A DNA stretch of 64,000 nucleotides from Kumtagia sp964244725 (GCA_964244725.1 CAXTJQ010000001.1:186001-250000), one strand, 5' to 3'; counted from the first letter of the stretch, positions 1 through 9,015 are shown. Numbers and translations are program-made. Notes: generated by a model not told the origin, from the letters alone.

Positions 1-427
1 GGCCGATCTCCTCCGGCGTCAGGCCGAGCCGCGAATAGGCGCGGTAGCGGATCGCGCCGCCGCTGAGCGCGCCGAAGCCCGCCGTGTTGCCGACCGCGTA
101 GGCGCTGAACGCCGTCAGCGCCACGTCGGGTAAGGGTAGTTTCTTGCCGACATGGACGAGCGCGTTCAGATCGTAGGCGATCAGCGCGCAGAAGCTCAGC
201 GCCGTGAACAGGATCGCCAGGGCGACATCCCCGGCGGAGGTTTTCTCGAGCGTTCCGACGACATCGTCGTATCGGATTTCGGAGGTCAGATGAAAAATCG
301 CCACGCCGACCAGCACGAAGATGACGATGGTCGTGACCGCGAGGATCGGCCTCCGATAGCGCCCGAGGGCCCCGAGCATCTCCGGACGGTCAGACGGAAC
401 GGCGTCGAGGGTTTTGGAATGGGGCAT
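1..427 (-). CDS. mprF: MprF-like lysylphosphatidylglycerol flippase/synthase, N-terminal part (runs off the window)
   Basis: Only the first 142 codons are present; the gene continues beyond base 1. The start is the ATG at 427. The product has a polar N-terminus, hydrophobic segments at about residues 26-47 and 68-86, and then the glycine-rich stretch AYAVGNTAGFGALSGGAIRY at about 109-128, which is typical of the membrane flippase domain of MprF/LpiA proteins. In that family the membrane domain flips aminoacylated phosphatidylglycerol made by the C-terminal synthase domain and lowers sensitivity to cationic peptides. The C-terminal synthase domain cannot be checked here. A 133-bp gap separates it from the tetR gene upstream on the same strand, so it may have its own promoter. 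Confidence 0.75.
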   Translation of the reverse strand, partial: MPHSKTLDAVPSDRPEMLGALGRYRRPILAVTTIVIFVLVGVAIFHLTSEIRYDDVVGTLEKTSAGDVALAILFTALSFCALIAYDLNALVHVGKKLPLPDVALTAFSAYAVGNTAGFGALSGGAIRYRAYSRLGLTPEEIG

Positions 428-560
428 GTATACCTGGCGGAACGATGTCCGCCCGAACGGCAAAATGAGGTCTCGGTCGCGATCGCCGATGTCCGGCGGG
501 CTGCTGATCGCCGACAATCCCGGCGAAGGTGTGGCGCGGCGTCGATCTGGCGCTCGATCG

Positions 561-1169
561 TCAGGGCTTCTCGCCGCTCGGCCCGACGAGCACGCGGCCG
601 TAGAGCGGCTGGTAGCGTTTGCGCTCGGCCGCCGTCTCCTTGAACGACAGCGCGTAGTAGCCCATCTGGTGGAAATAGGTGATCCGCGCGCGCACCAGGC
701 TTTCGTCGTCGTCGTAGGCCATCGCCTTGAAGGCATGGGTGAGGAGACCGATGCGCAGGTCGTCCATCGCGGCCACTTCGCGCGCCAGCGGCTTGGACGT
801 GCGCGACCAGTCGCGGATGGCGAGATCGAGCGGCGGACTGAACGGCGCTTCGTTGGTCCAGATGCGGATGGTCCGCGTGAACAGGTCGAGTCCGTCCGGA
901 GGTTCGTCGGCCGCGAGCGCCTCGAAGGGCCGGCAATTGCAGTGCCGCCACTGGTCGAGCAGGCTCGCATGCAGGTCCTCTATGCCGGTGAAATGGAAGT
1001 AGAAGCTGCCGCGCGTCACCTTGAGCTGCTTGGACAGCCGGTCCGCTTTTACGTCGGCGATGCCGCGCTTTTCCAGCGCCTCGCGCGCGGCGCCGATCCA
1101 AACCTCGCGCGTCAGCGGCTTGCGCGCGCCGGTCTTGCCCGAAAACCTGGCCGGCGTCGCGCTCTTCAC
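561..1169 (-). CDS. TetR/AcrR-family transcriptional regulator
   Basis: The 202-aa product has an N-terminal DNA-binding region at about residues 20-66, with the helix-turn-helix and the TRGSFYFHFTGIEDL element (about 52-66) that marks TetR proteins. The rest is a helical ligand-binding domain of unknown specificity. I chose the GTG at 1169 because it overlaps the TGA of the upstream permease as GTGA, implying translational coupling. It is the last cistron of the binding protein-permease-permease unit, so it probably controls that importer, possibly through the inverted repeat at 4870-4896. The ligand cannot be read from the sequence. Confidence 0.85.
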   Translation of the reverse strand: MKSATPARFSGKTGARKPLTREVWIGAAREALEKRGIADVKADRLSKQLKVTRGSFYFHFTGIEDLHASLLDQWRHCNCRPFEALAADEPPDGLDLFTRTIRIWTNEAPFSPPLDLAIRDWSRTSKPLAREVAAMDDLRIGLLTHAFKAMAYDDDESLVRARITYFHQMGYYALSFKETAAERKRYQPLYGRVLVGPSGEKP

Positions 1170-2053
1170 AGGCGCAACCGGACATCGAGCGCGTCGCGTG
1201 CGCCGTCGCCGACGAAGTTGAAGCTCATGACGGCGAGCGTGATCGCGAGCCCCGGAAAGATCGCCAGCCACGGGGCGATCAGGAAGTCGCTCTGCGCGTT
1301 GGTCAGCATGTTGCCCCAGCTCGGCGTCGGCGGCTGGATGCCGTAGCCGAGATAGCTGACATAGGATTCGAGCAGGATGGCGTTGGCGGTGTTCAGCGAC
1401 GCCGCCACCAGGATCGGCGCGACCGTGTTGGGCAGGATCTGGCGCAGGACGACCCGGATCGTCGATGCGCCCGAGAGCCGCGCGGCCAGGATGAAGTCGC
1501 GTTCCTTCAGCGACAGCACCAGCCCGTGGACGATGCGGGCGATCTCCATCCACGATGTCAGGCCGATGATGATGACCAGCGTCGTCAGCGACGGCCGCAC
1601 GAAGGCGGCGACGAACAGCAGCAGGAAGATGTTGGGGAAGCACAGCACCATGTCCGTGACGCGCATCAGCAGCGCGCCGGCGATGCCGCCGATATAAGCC
1701 GCGAATGCGCCGACCAGCGCCCCGACCGCGATCGTGACGGCCATCGCCGCGAATCCGACCGTCAGCGAGATGCGTCCCGCGTAGAGCAGCCGGCTGAGCA
1801 CGTCGCGCCCGAGATCGTCGGTGCCGAAGACGTGCGGACCGGTCAGCGGCGGCATGTAGGCGTTGGAGAGGTCGAGCAATTCGGGATCGAAAGGAGCGAC
1901 GAAATTGGCGAAGGCGGAGGCCAGCACCATCAGCACGATGACGATCAGGCCCGGCGTCGCCAGCCTGTGCTTCATGAAGCGCCGCAGCACGCGGCTGCGT
2001 TTCGGCCTGGCCGCGTCTTGCACGCCTCTTTCGACCGGCAGGATGTCCGTCAA
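1166..2053 (-). CDS. ABC importer permease, DppC/OppC type
   Basis: The 295-aa inner-membrane permease of an oligopeptide/dipeptide-type importer. It shows an N-terminal membrane segment (GLIVIVLMVLASAFANFVAP), the DppC hallmark GTDDLGRDVLSRLLYAG, and the cytoplasmic EAA loop ending in VLRQILPN that contacts the ATPase. The start is probably the TTG at 2053, which overlaps the stop of the DppB-like gene (TTGA); the ATG at 1975 would remove an N-terminal extension and is the alternative. Its stop overlaps the tetR start. It should pair with the permease at 2050-3012 and the ATPases at 4969-6977. The substrate class (peptide, opine or sugar) cannot be fixed. Confidence 0.88.
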   Translation of the reverse strand: MTDILPVERGVQDAARPKRSRVLRRFMKHRLATPGLIVIVLMVLASAFANFVAPFDPELLDLSNAYMPPLTGPHVFGTDDLGRDVLSRLLYAGRISLTVGFAAMAVTIAVGALVGAFAAYIGGIAGALLMRVTDMVLCFPNIFLLLFVAAFVRPSLTTLVIIIGLTSWMEIARIVHGLVLSLKERDFILAARLSGASTIRVVLRQILPNTVAPILVAASLNTANAILLESYVSYLGYGIQPPTPSWGNMLTNAQSDFLIAPWLAIFPGLAITLAVMSFNFVGDGARDALDVRLRL

Positions 2054-3012
2054 TGGCCCGCACTCAGCTTGACGCGCGGGTCGATCGTCGCGTTGAGGAT
2101 GTCGGCGAGAAGGTTTCCGATCACGACGCTGACCGCGCTGAGCATCAGGATGCCCATCAGCACCGGATAGTCGCGCGTCGACAGCGAACTGACGAACAGC
2201 AACCCCATGCCGGGCCACGAGAACACCGTCTCAGTCACCAGCGCGCCGCCGAAGAGCAGCGGCAATTGCAGGCCGAGCAGAGTGATCAATGGCCCGATCG
2301 CGCCGCGCAGCGCATGCCGCCGCATGATCGTCGCCTTCGACAGGCCCTTGGCCCGCGCCGCCCTTATGTAGTCCTGGGTCAGCACTTCCAGCATGGCCGA
2401 GCGCGCATAGCGGCTCCATTGCGCGATCAGGACCAGCGTCAGCACCGCCACGGGCAGGATGAGATGATGCGCACGGTCCCAGAATCCGCCGCCGCCGCCG
2501 AGCGTCTTCATGCCGCCGGCCGGAAACCAGCCGAGATTGACGGCGAAGACATAGATCGCGACCAGACCGAACCAGAAGGTCGGCAGCGACAGCGCCATCA
2601 TCGCCCAGGTCGTCGCCATGTAGTCGAAGATGGAGTAGCGCCTGACCGCGCCGACGATGCCGATCGTCGTGCCGATCAGCACGGCGAGCATCATGCTCGC
2701 GCCCATCAGCAGCAGGGTCGCCGGCAGCCGCTCGATGACGATGTCGGCCACCGGCCGCCCGCCGAAGAAGCTGGTGCCCCAATTGCCCGACAGCAGGCCG
2801 ATCGCCCATTTGAGATATTGCACGTAGAACGGCTGGTCGAGCCCGAAAACCCGCTCCAGCCGCTTGATGTCCTCCGCCGTCACGCCCGGGTTCAGCGTGT
2901 AGACCGCGAGCGGTCCGCCCGGCGACAGGTACATCAGCGTGAACCCGATCAGCGACACGCCGACGACCAGGATCGCCGACTGCCACGAACGCCGGATCAC
3001 GAATGCCCACAT
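2050..3012 (-). CDS. ABC importer permease, DppB/OppB type
   Basis: The 320-aa inner-membrane permease has an N-terminal membrane segment followed by the periplasmic signature FGLDQPFYVQYLKW, several further membrane spans, and the EAA loop YIRAARAKGLSKATIMRRHA, all typical of DppB/OppB. The ATG at 3012 was chosen because it lies 19 bp after the binding-protein stop and leads straight into the first membrane helix; an upstream ATG at 3069 would overlap the preceding gene. It forms the heterodimeric channel with the DppC-like protein encoded immediately downstream. Confidence 0.9.
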   Translation of the reverse strand: MWAFVIRRSWQSAILVVGVSLIGFTLMYLSPGGPLAVYTLNPGVTAEDIKRLERVFGLDQPFYVQYLKWAIGLLSGNWGTSFFGGRPVADIVIERLPATLLLMGASMMLAVLIGTTIGIVGAVRRYSIFDYMATTWAMMALSLPTFWFGLVAIYVFAVNLGWFPAGGMKTLGGGGGFWDRAHHLILPVAVLTLVLIAQWSRYARSAMLEVLTQDYIRAARAKGLSKATIMRRHALRGAIGPLITLLGLQLPLLFGGALVTETVFSWPGMGLLFVSSLSTRDYPVLMGILMLSAVSVVIGNLLADILNATIDPRVKLSAGH

Positions 3013-3031
3013 ACGGCGGGACGGTCTCCGG

Positions 3032-4750
3032 TTAGCCCGTGACCGACCAGGCGTTGACGTTCCAGGCATTCGTCGCGTGGTACGAATTCACGCCGTAGCC
3101 CTTGACCGTGTCGTCGTAGGCGCACAGCGTCGAATGCACGAAGATCGGTCCGAAAGGCACCTCGTCGAGCAGGATTTCCTGGATGCGGTCGTAGATCGCC
3201 TTGCGCTTCTCCTGCACCGTTTCGTTCAGGCCCTTCATGCAGAGATCGTCGATCTCGGCGTTCTCGTACTGCACGTAGTTCGCGCCGGCCCCGCCCTTGG
3301 CGGGAATCTGGTTGGAGGCGATGCGCGAGGTGTAGTCCGGGTCCGGGAACAGCAGCGGGTCCCAGGCCACCATCAGCGTGTCGAACTGCGACATCACCGT
3401 ATAGTCCGCCCAGACCACGGAGCCCGGCATGTTGTTCAGCGTCATGTCGACGCCGATGCCCTTGAAGTTCTGCTGCAGCAATTGCTGCGAGCGCTCCCGC
3501 GCCTTGTTGCCGGCGGTGGTCGAAATCGTGAAGGCGAGCTTGACGCCGTCCTTCTCGCGCACGCCGTCCGCGCCCGCTTTCCAGCCTGCTTCGTCGAGCA
3601 TCGTCGCGGCCTTCGCGAGATCGAACCCAGGGTCCTTCAAATTCTTGTTGTAGGCCCAGTGGTCGCTCGGGATGTAGCTCAGCGTCCGCGACGGGATGCC
3701 GGTGTAGATCTGGTCGATGATGCCCTGCTTGTCCATGGCGAGGTAGAGCGCCTGGCGCACCTTCTTGTCCTTGAACTGCGGCTTGCCGCAATTGAAGTAG
3801 ACGAACTCGACGAACGGCGAGGGGCTCGGGAACACCGTCTTGCCCGGCAGCGCCTTGGCGCGGCCGTAGAGTTCCGGCGGAATGCCCTGCAAATCGATGA
3901 TGTTGACCGCTCCGGTCTGGAACTGTGCGAACAGCGCCTGCTGGTCCGGCGTGAATTTCTGGATCAGCGAAGCGACATGCGGGCCGTCGCCGTGATAGTC
4001 GGCATAGGCCTCGTATTCGATGTAGTCGCCCGCCGCCCGGCTCTTGAACTTGAACGGCCCGGTGCCGACCGGCATCGAGTTGAACGGCGCGGTGTTCAGG
4101 TCCGCCGCGTCCTTCAGCAGATGCTCGGGGATGATGCTCGTCTTCTGCCACGTCACCAGATAGGGGACGAAGGCCTCCTTCAGCTTGATCTTCACCGTCA
4201 GGTCGTCGGGCGCGCTGATCTCGGCGACGCGGTCGTGGCCGGCCCTGCTGCGCGCCGCGACCTTGGGGTCCATGATCGTGTTGTAGGTGAACACCACGTC
4301 CTTGGCCGTGAAGGGCTGCCCATCATGCCATTTCACGCCGCTGCGCAGCTTGATCGTCCAGTCGAGGCCGTCCGCGGAAATGCCGCCGTTCTCGACGGTG
4401 GGCACTTCGGTGGCGAGGTTGGCGACGAAGTCGCCCTTGTCGTTGATCGTCCAGGGCGAATCGAAGACCGCGACCTCGACGATCGTCTCGATGCCGGTGT
4501 TGACGTAGAGCAGCGGGTTGAAGTTGGTCGCCTCCTGCGTGACGCCCAGAATGATCGTGCCTTCGCCCGAGGCGCTGGCCAGGATCAGGTCGCGAGATAC
4601 GGCCTGTCCGCGCAGAACGGCTTGCAGCGGAAAAGCGCCGGCCGATCCGGCCGCCGCCGTCGCGCCGAGCAGGGCCGCGCCGCCGAGGATCTGCCGTCGG
4701 CTGAGGCCGCGCTTGGTTGTCTCGCTGGTGTCTTCCGGATGATCCGTCAT
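3032..4750 (-). CDS. ABC importer substrate-binding protein, SBP_bac_5 (oligopeptide/dipeptide) family
   Basis: The 572-aa periplasmic binding protein of the peptide-type importer. The N-terminus carries a twin-arginine motif (SRRQILGG, about residues 17-24) followed by an alanine-rich hydrophobic stretch, so Tat export is likely. The mature part has family-5 hallmarks such as LRSGVKWHDGQPFTAKDVVF and a segment ending GTGPFKFKS. The ATG at 4750 is preceded by a GGGGAA ribosome-binding site. It heads the minus-strand unit (binding protein, two permeases, tetR) and faces the two ATPase genes across a 218-bp control region. This family imports peptides, opines, nickel or heme; no specificity is visible. 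Confidence 0.92.
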   Translation of the reverse strand: MTDHPEDTSETTKRGLSRRQILGGAALLGATAAAGSAGAFPLQAVLRGQAVSRDLILASASGEGTIILGVTQEATNFNPLLYVNTGIETIVEVAVFDSPWTINDKGDFVANLATEVPTVENGGISADGLDWTIKLRSGVKWHDGQPFTAKDVVFTYNTIMDPKVAARSRAGHDRVAEISAPDDLTVKIKLKEAFVPYLVTWQKTSIIPEHLLKDAADLNTAPFNSMPVGTGPFKFKSRAAGDYIEYEAYADYHGDGPHVASLIQKFTPDQQALFAQFQTGAVNIIDLQGIPPELYGRAKALPGKTVFPSPSPFVEFVYFNCGKPQFKDKKVRQALYLAMDKQGIIDQIYTGIPSRTLSYIPSDHWAYNKNLKDPGFDLAKAATMLDEAGWKAGADGVREKDGVKLAFTISTTAGNKARERSQQLLQQNFKGIGVDMTLNNMPGSVVWADYTVMSQFDTLMVAWDPLLFPDPDYTSRIASNQIPAKGGAGANYVQYENAEIDDLCMKGLNETVQEKRKAIYDRIQEILLDEVPFGPIFVHSTLCAYDDTVKGYGVNSYHATNAWNVNAWSVTG

Positions 4751-4968
4751 CGCGTTCCCCTGTGGTGGTGGCGGCGCTGTCGCGCCCTGCGGGTGAAGTG
4801 GCCGTGCGTGCAGATGTCTCGCCGCCGCCCGGCCTTGACGCTTTGCAAAGGCGGACGGACAGGCCTGTATGTCAGCGGATCGGCGGCCCGCTGTCAATGA
4901 TGCGTGCGGGATTCTCGGCTGCCCGAAAGAGTGGCATCGCCACGCGGCGCCCGCTACAGTGGCGATGC
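4751..4968. promoter_or_regulatory. divergent control region of the peptide-type importer, with an inverted repeat
   Basis: This 218-bp gap separates the divergent binding-protein and ATPase genes and must hold both promoters. Inside it, TGTCAGCGG (4870-4878) and CCGCTGTCA (4888-4896) form an imperfect inverted repeat with one mismatch and a 9-bp spacer. It is a plausible operator for the TetR regulator at 561-1169. The spacer is longer than in classical TetR sites, so this is only a candidate. Confidence 0.4.
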
Positions 4969-5958
4969 ATGCTGGACGTGATCGACCTCTCGATCGATTT
5001 TCGCACCGACGACGGGCCGCTGCGCGCCGTCGATGGCGTCTGCCTGCAACTCGCGCCCGGCGAGAAGCTCGGCCTGGTGGGAGAGAGCGGCTGCGGCAAG
5101 AGCACGCTGTCGCTCGCGTTGATGCGGCTGCTCGAGCCTCAGCACTATGCCGGCGGGGCGATCGTCTTCGAGGACGAGGACATCCTCGCCATGGACGATC
5201 GCCGCATGCGCCGGCTGCGCGGCGGGCGGATCGCGATGATCTTCCAGGATGCCGCCGCCGCGCTGCACCCCATGCTCCCCGTCGGCGTCCAGATCGCCGA
5301 GGTGCTGCAGGCGCATGCGAAGCTGTCGCGCCGCGCGGCGATGGCGCGCGCGGTCGACCTGCTTGCCTCGGTCGGCATCCCGGATGCGGCCCGCCGGGCG
5401 AAGGCCTATCCGCACGAACTTTCGGGCGGCATGTGCCAGCGCGTGATGATCGCCGGCGCCATCGCCTGCGACCCCAGGCTGATCATCGCCGACGAGCCTA
5501 CTACGGCCCTCGATGTCACGGTCCAGGCGCAGATCCTCGATCTCATGAACGATGTCTGCGATCGAACCGGCAGTTCCGTCCTCCTCATCACCCACGACCT
5601 CGGCGTCGTCGCCGGCATGTGCGACCGCGTCGCCGTGATGTATGCCGGGCGCATCGTCGAAAGCGCGCCGACAGAGGCGCTGTTCGCCCGTCCGCTGCAC
5701 CCCTACACGCTCGGTCTCCTCAATTCGGCGCCGAGGATGGATGCCTTCATCGGCGCCGATCTGGTGACCATTCCCGGCAGCGTCGGATCGAGCCGCGACG
5801 TGGCTGGCTGCAAATTCGCTCCGCGCTGCCATCTGGCCCGGCCGGTCTGCTGGGACCGGGCGCCGCCGCTGGAGACGAAAGCGCGAAACCACCTCGCCGC
5901 CTGCTGGTTCAGCGCCGAACTTGCCGCTCCCTCCACTGTCGCGAGCGCGCCTGCGTGA
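4969..5958 (+). CDS. ABC importer ATPase, DppD/OppD type
   Basis: The 329-aa cytoplasmic ATPase has Walker A GESGCGKS (38-45), signature LSGGMCQ (151-157), Walker B ending D175-E176, and switch histidine H209. The C-terminal oligopeptide extension is present, with the cysteine cluster CKFAPRCHLARPVC. The start is the ATG at 4969, which leaves a short N-terminus before the nucleotide-binding fold. It is divergent from its binding protein and overlaps the following ATPase gene by four bases. With the OppF-like protein it should power the permeases encoded at 1166-3012. Confidence 0.92.
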   Translation: MLDVIDLSIDFRTDDGPLRAVDGVCLQLAPGEKLGLVGESGCGKSTLSLALMRLLEPQHYAGGAIVFEDEDILAMDDRRMRRLRGGRIAMIFQDAAAALHPMLPVGVQIAEVLQAHAKLSRRAAMARAVDLLASVGIPDAARRAKAYPHELSGGMCQRVMIAGAIACDPRLIIADEPTTALDVTVQAQILDLMNDVCDRTGSSVLLITHDLGVVAGMCDRVAVMYAGRIVESAPTEALFARPLHPYTLGLLNSAPRMDAFIGADLVTIPGSVGSSRDVAGCKFAPRCHLARPVCWDRAPPLETKARNHLAACWFSAELAAPSTVASAPA

Positions 5959-6977
5959 CCGCCGTCGCCCGCACCGGCGCGCCGCTCGTCCAGGCCGACG
6001 CCGTCCGCATGCATTTCCGCGTCGGCCCGTCGGCCCCTTTCCGCCCGGCGAAGGTCCTGCGCGCGCTCGACGGCGTGTCGCTGGCCATCGACCGCGGCGA
6101 GATCGTCGGCCTGATCGGCGAGAGCGGTTCGGGCAAGTCAACCTTCGGCCGCTGCCTGCTGCGCATCCATGCGCCCACCTCCGGCAAGATCGCCTTCGAC
6201 GGGCGGGACATCGCGGCGATGGACGCCGGCGCGGTCCGCACGCTGCGCCGGCGCAGCCAGATGATCTTCCAGGACCCCTCCTCCGCGCTCAACCCGCGCA
6301 TGACCGCCGGCGACGCCATCGCCGAGCATCTGCGCAACCAGGGTTTTGGCGCGCGCGAAAAGATCGCGGCTCGCATGCGCGAGTTGTTCGACATGATCGG
6401 CATGTCGGAGGGCCTGAGGGACAGTTTTCCGCACGAACTGTCGGGTGGCCAGCGCCAGCGCGTCGTCATCGCCCGCGCCATCGCCGGCGCGCCGGATTTC
6501 GTCGTCGCCGACGAGCCGGTGTCGGCGCTCGATGTCTCGGTCCGGGCGCAGATCCTGAATCTCATCCGCGATCTGCAGCGGCGGCTCGACCTCGCGCTGC
6601 TCTTCATCAGCCACGATCTCGGCGTCATCGCGCACGTCTGCCAGCGCATCGCGGTGATGTATCTCGGCCGCATCGTCGAATTCGCGGACCGCGAGACGCT
6701 GTTCCGCAACCCGCTCCATCCCTATACCCATGCACTGCTGTCGGCCGTGCCGCTGCCCGACCCGGTGCGCGAGAAGCGCCGCCAGCGCCTGATCCTGGTC
6801 GGTGAGATCCCGAGCCCCATCGACGTGCCGCCCGGTTGTCCGATGCACAACCGCTGCCCGCGCGCGACCGACATCTGCAGGGCCGTCGTGCCCGAACTGG
6901 CCGATGTCGGCGGCCAGTCCGTCGCCTGCCACCATCCCGGCCCGCCCGGCCGGGCGGAATTCGGGTCGCGCGCCTAG
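5955..6977 (+). CDS. ABC importer ATPase, DppF/OppF type
   Basis: The 340-aa ATPase partner of the OppD-like protein. It has Walker A GESGSGKS (55-62), signature LSGGQ (162-166), Walker B ending D186-E187, and the C-terminal cysteine motif CPMHNRCPRATDIC found in OppF proteins. The GTG start at 5955 overlaps the preceding TGA (GTGA), indicating translational coupling. Its TAG shares the bases CTAG (6974-6977) with the stop codon of the convergent nucleoside hydrolase gene, so no room is left for an intrinsic terminator between them. Confidence 0.92.
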   Translation: MTAVARTGAPLVQADAVRMHFRVGPSAPFRPAKVLRALDGVSLAIDRGEIVGLIGESGSGKSTFGRCLLRIHAPTSGKIAFDGRDIAAMDAGAVRTLRRRSQMIFQDPSSALNPRMTAGDAIAEHLRNQGFGAREKIAARMRELFDMIGMSEGLRDSFPHELSGGQRQRVVIARAIAGAPDFVVADEPVSALDVSVRAQILNLIRDLQRRLDLALLFISHDLGVIAHVCQRIAVMYLGRIVEFADRETLFRNPLHPYTHALLSAVPLPDPVREKRRQRLILVGEIPSPIDVPPGCPMHNRCPRATDICRAVVPELADVGGQSVACHHPGPPGRAEFGSRA

Positions 6978-7918
6978 TTCAATCGACCGATCCGCTCCAG
7001 CATCAGCGCGAAGAACCCGTCCGGCTCGATGCGGCGCAACACGTTGCAGTTCCTGCGCTTGCCGGTCACGTGCCACCAGTCGACGATCGTCATGCCGATC
7101 GTCTCGGGCGACTGCAACTCGATCGTGACGTTGCACTGCTTCTGCTCGTAAAGCTGCGGCGCGAGCAGGAAGCCGGTGACGCAGGCGTCGTGGATCGGCC
7201 GCGCCTCCGTGGTGAATTTATGCGACCCGTATTTTCGGTAGAAATCCGCCATGTTGGCCGCCTCGATCGCCGCGCGCTTCCCGGTGGCCCGCAGCGATTG
7301 CAGCCAGTCCGGGGTCATCAGCGCGGTATAGGTGCAGTCGATCGAGGCCATGGTGATCGGCGCGCCCGACTCGAACACGATATGCGCGGCGTGCGGGTCG
7401 ACGAAGATGTTGAATTCGGCCGCCGGCGTGGCGTTGCCGCCCTGGAAGAAACCGCCCCCCATCAGCACGACCTCGCGGATGCGCCCGACGATCCTGGGCT
7501 CCATCGCCATCGCCATGCCGAGGTTGGTCATCGGTCCGAGCGTGCAGACGGTGAGGTCGCCTTGCGGCGCCGCCATGATCGTCTCGACCAGGAAATTCAC
7601 CGCATGCTGCGCTTGCAGCGGCGTCGCCGGCTCCGGCAGGTCGGTCCCGTCCAGTCCCGACGCGCCATGCACGTGCTCCGCCGTCAGCAGCGGCTTGACG
7701 ATCGGGCCCGGGCAGCCGGCATGGACCGGGATGTCGGCGCGTCCGGCGAGTTCCAGAACCTTCAGCGCGTTCCTGGAGGTCAGCGCCAGCGGCGCGTTGC
7801 CGCCCACCGTGGTCAGCGCCACGACATCGAGTTCGGCCGGCGAGCCGAGCGCGAACAGGATCGCGAAGGCGTCGTCTTGGCCCGGATCGGTGTCGATGAT
7901 GATCTTGCGCGGCGCCAT
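6974..7918 (-). CDS. nucleoside hydrolase (IunH/Rih family)
   Basis: The 314-aa enzyme cleaves N-ribosyl bonds of nucleosides to a free base and ribose. The calcium-binding signature DTDPGQDD is at residues 9-16 and the C-terminal PIHDACVTGFLL supplies the conserved His-Asp pair. The ATG at 7918 is preceded by GGGGGGAG; a longer reading frame exists upstream but has no family similarity. It is divergent from the 2-oxoglutarate oxygenase gene, with a palindromic operator candidate in the 101-bp gap. The base preference (purine or pyrimidine) is not clear. No signal peptide is visible, so it is cytoplasmic. Confidence 0.9.
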   Translation of the reverse strand: MAPRKIIIDTDPGQDDAFAILFALGSPAELDVVALTTVGGNAPLALTSRNALKVLELAGRADIPVHAGCPGPIVKPLLTAEHVHGASGLDGTDLPEPATPLQAQHAVNFLVETIMAAPQGDLTVCTLGPMTNLGMAMAMEPRIVGRIREVVLMGGGFFQGGNATPAAEFNIFVDPHAAHIVFESGAPITMASIDCTYTALMTPDWLQSLRATGKRAAIEAANMADFYRKYGSHKFTTEARPIHDACVTGFLLAPQLYEQKQCNVTIELQSPETIGMTIVDWWHVTGKRRNCNVLRRIEPDGFFALMLERIGRLN

Positions 7919-7982
7919 GCTCCCCCCGGAGGTCAAGCCACGGCAGCTTGCCAGAAGCCGTTGCCAAATGCGGAAGCGTAAC

Positions 7983-7996
7983 ATACAGTTCTGTAT
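7983..7996. promoter_or_regulatory. palindromic operator candidate ATACAG-TT-CTGTAT
   Basis: A perfect 6+2+6 inverted repeat lies 24 bp before the start of the 2-oxoglutarate oxygenase gene and 65 bp before the divergent nucleoside hydrolase start. Its place in a shared AT-richer control region suggests a dimeric repressor site, perhaps of GntR or LacI type. No regulator gene is adjacent. Confidence 0.4.
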
Positions 7997-8019
7997 TTTC
8001 TGTTCAAGGTGAAATTGAC

Positions 8020-9015
8020 ATGGGCTTGCTCGAACGCGGCGACTTTTCCGAAATCCCGGTTCTCGACGTGTCCCGACTTTCGACCGGCGATGCGGCGGAC
8101 GCCAAGGCTGTCGCCGAAGCGCTCGGCGCTCATCTCGAGACCACGGGTTTCGTCTACATCTCCGGCCACGGCGTGCCGCGCGACAGCGTCGAGGCGGTGC
8201 GCGAGGCCGGCAGGCGGTTCCACGCCCTGCCGCTCGACGAAAAGATGAAGCTCGGGATCAACCACAATTTCCGCGGCTATCTCGGCTTCGACACCTCGAC
8301 CATCGTCACCTCGTCCGTCGCCGCCGTCAGCAAGCCCAACCGGAGCGAATCGCTGATGATCATGGACGAGGTCGCGGCGGATGATCCGGACGCGCTCGCC
8401 GGAAAGCCGCTGCAGGGAGCCAATCGATGGCCCGACGAAGCCGTGCTTCCCGGCTTCCGCGCCACGATCGAGATCTATGTCCGGCACATGACCGGTCTCG
8501 CCCGCCGCATGGTCGAGACCGCCGCGGTCGCGCTCGGTCTCCCGGCGCAGGCGCTCGCGCCGCATTTTCTGAAGCCGACGACCTTCCTGCGCCTGCTGCA
8601 CTACCCGACCCAGCCGGAGGAAGCAGGCCTGTTCGGCTCCGCGCCGCACACCGATTATGGCTTCATCACGCTGCTCGCGCAGGACGATGTCGGCGGGCTG
8701 GAAGTGCGCAACAAAGCCGGCGACTGGATCGCCGCGCCGCCGATCCCCGACACCTTCGTCCTCAATGTCGGCGACATCCTCGCGCGCTGGTCGAACGACC
8801 GCTTCGTGTCGACCCCGCATCGCGTCGTCAACCGTTCGGGCCGCGAGCGCTATTCGCAGCCCTTCTTCTTCGATCCCGCGATGGACACGACCGTCGAGAC
8901 GTTGCCGACCTGCATCCCGCCGGGATCGACGCCGAAATATCGGCCGGTCGTCTATGGCGAGTATCTGATGGAGCGGATCGACAAGAATTATCACGGCCGC
9001 AAGAAGGCCTCTTGA
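8020..9015 (+). CDS. 2-oxoglutarate/Fe(II)-dependent oxygenase, isopenicillin-N-synthase-like family
   Basis: The 331-aa non-heme iron dioxygenase. The N-terminal DIOX_N-like region includes ETTGFVYISGHGVPRDS. The iron triad is H210-x-D212 and H267, and the co-substrate motif RYS gives R277 and S279. The ATG at 8020 follows an AAGGTG ribosome-binding site at good spacing. It is the first gene after a palindromic operator candidate and lies 82 bp upstream of hemF. The family hydroxylates or desaturates small molecules; the substrate cannot be deduced, though the divergent nucleoside hydrolase hints at nucleoside or base metabolism (inference). Confidence 0.88.
   Translation: MGLLERGDFSEIPVLDVSRLSTGDAADAKAVAEALGAHLETTGFVYISGHGVPRDSVEAVREAGRRFHALPLDEKMKLGINHNFRGYLGFDTSTIVTSSVAAVSKPNRSESLMIMDEVAADDPDALAGKPLQGANRWPDEAVLPGFRATIEIYVRHMTGLARRMVETAAVALGLPAQALAPHFLKPTTFLRLLHYPTQPEEAGLFGSAPHTDYGFITLLAQDDVGGLEVRNKAGDWIAAPPIPDTFVLNVGDILARWSNDRFVSTPHRVVNRSGRERYSQPFFFDPAMDTTVETLPTCIPPGSTPKYRPVVYGEYLMERIDKNYHGRKKAS

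Noticed and set aside
286..1185. Long open frame antisense/out of phase across the mprF-tetR junction
   Set aside because: Arg/Ala-rich shadow caused by high GC; the mprF start and tetR frame explain the region.
2939..4900. 653-codon plus-strand ORF over the peptide-binding-protein gene
   Set aside because: It mirrors the minus-strand binding protein; the composition (H, R, V, L, D rich) is typical of antisense frames in high-GC DNA and no domain is visible.
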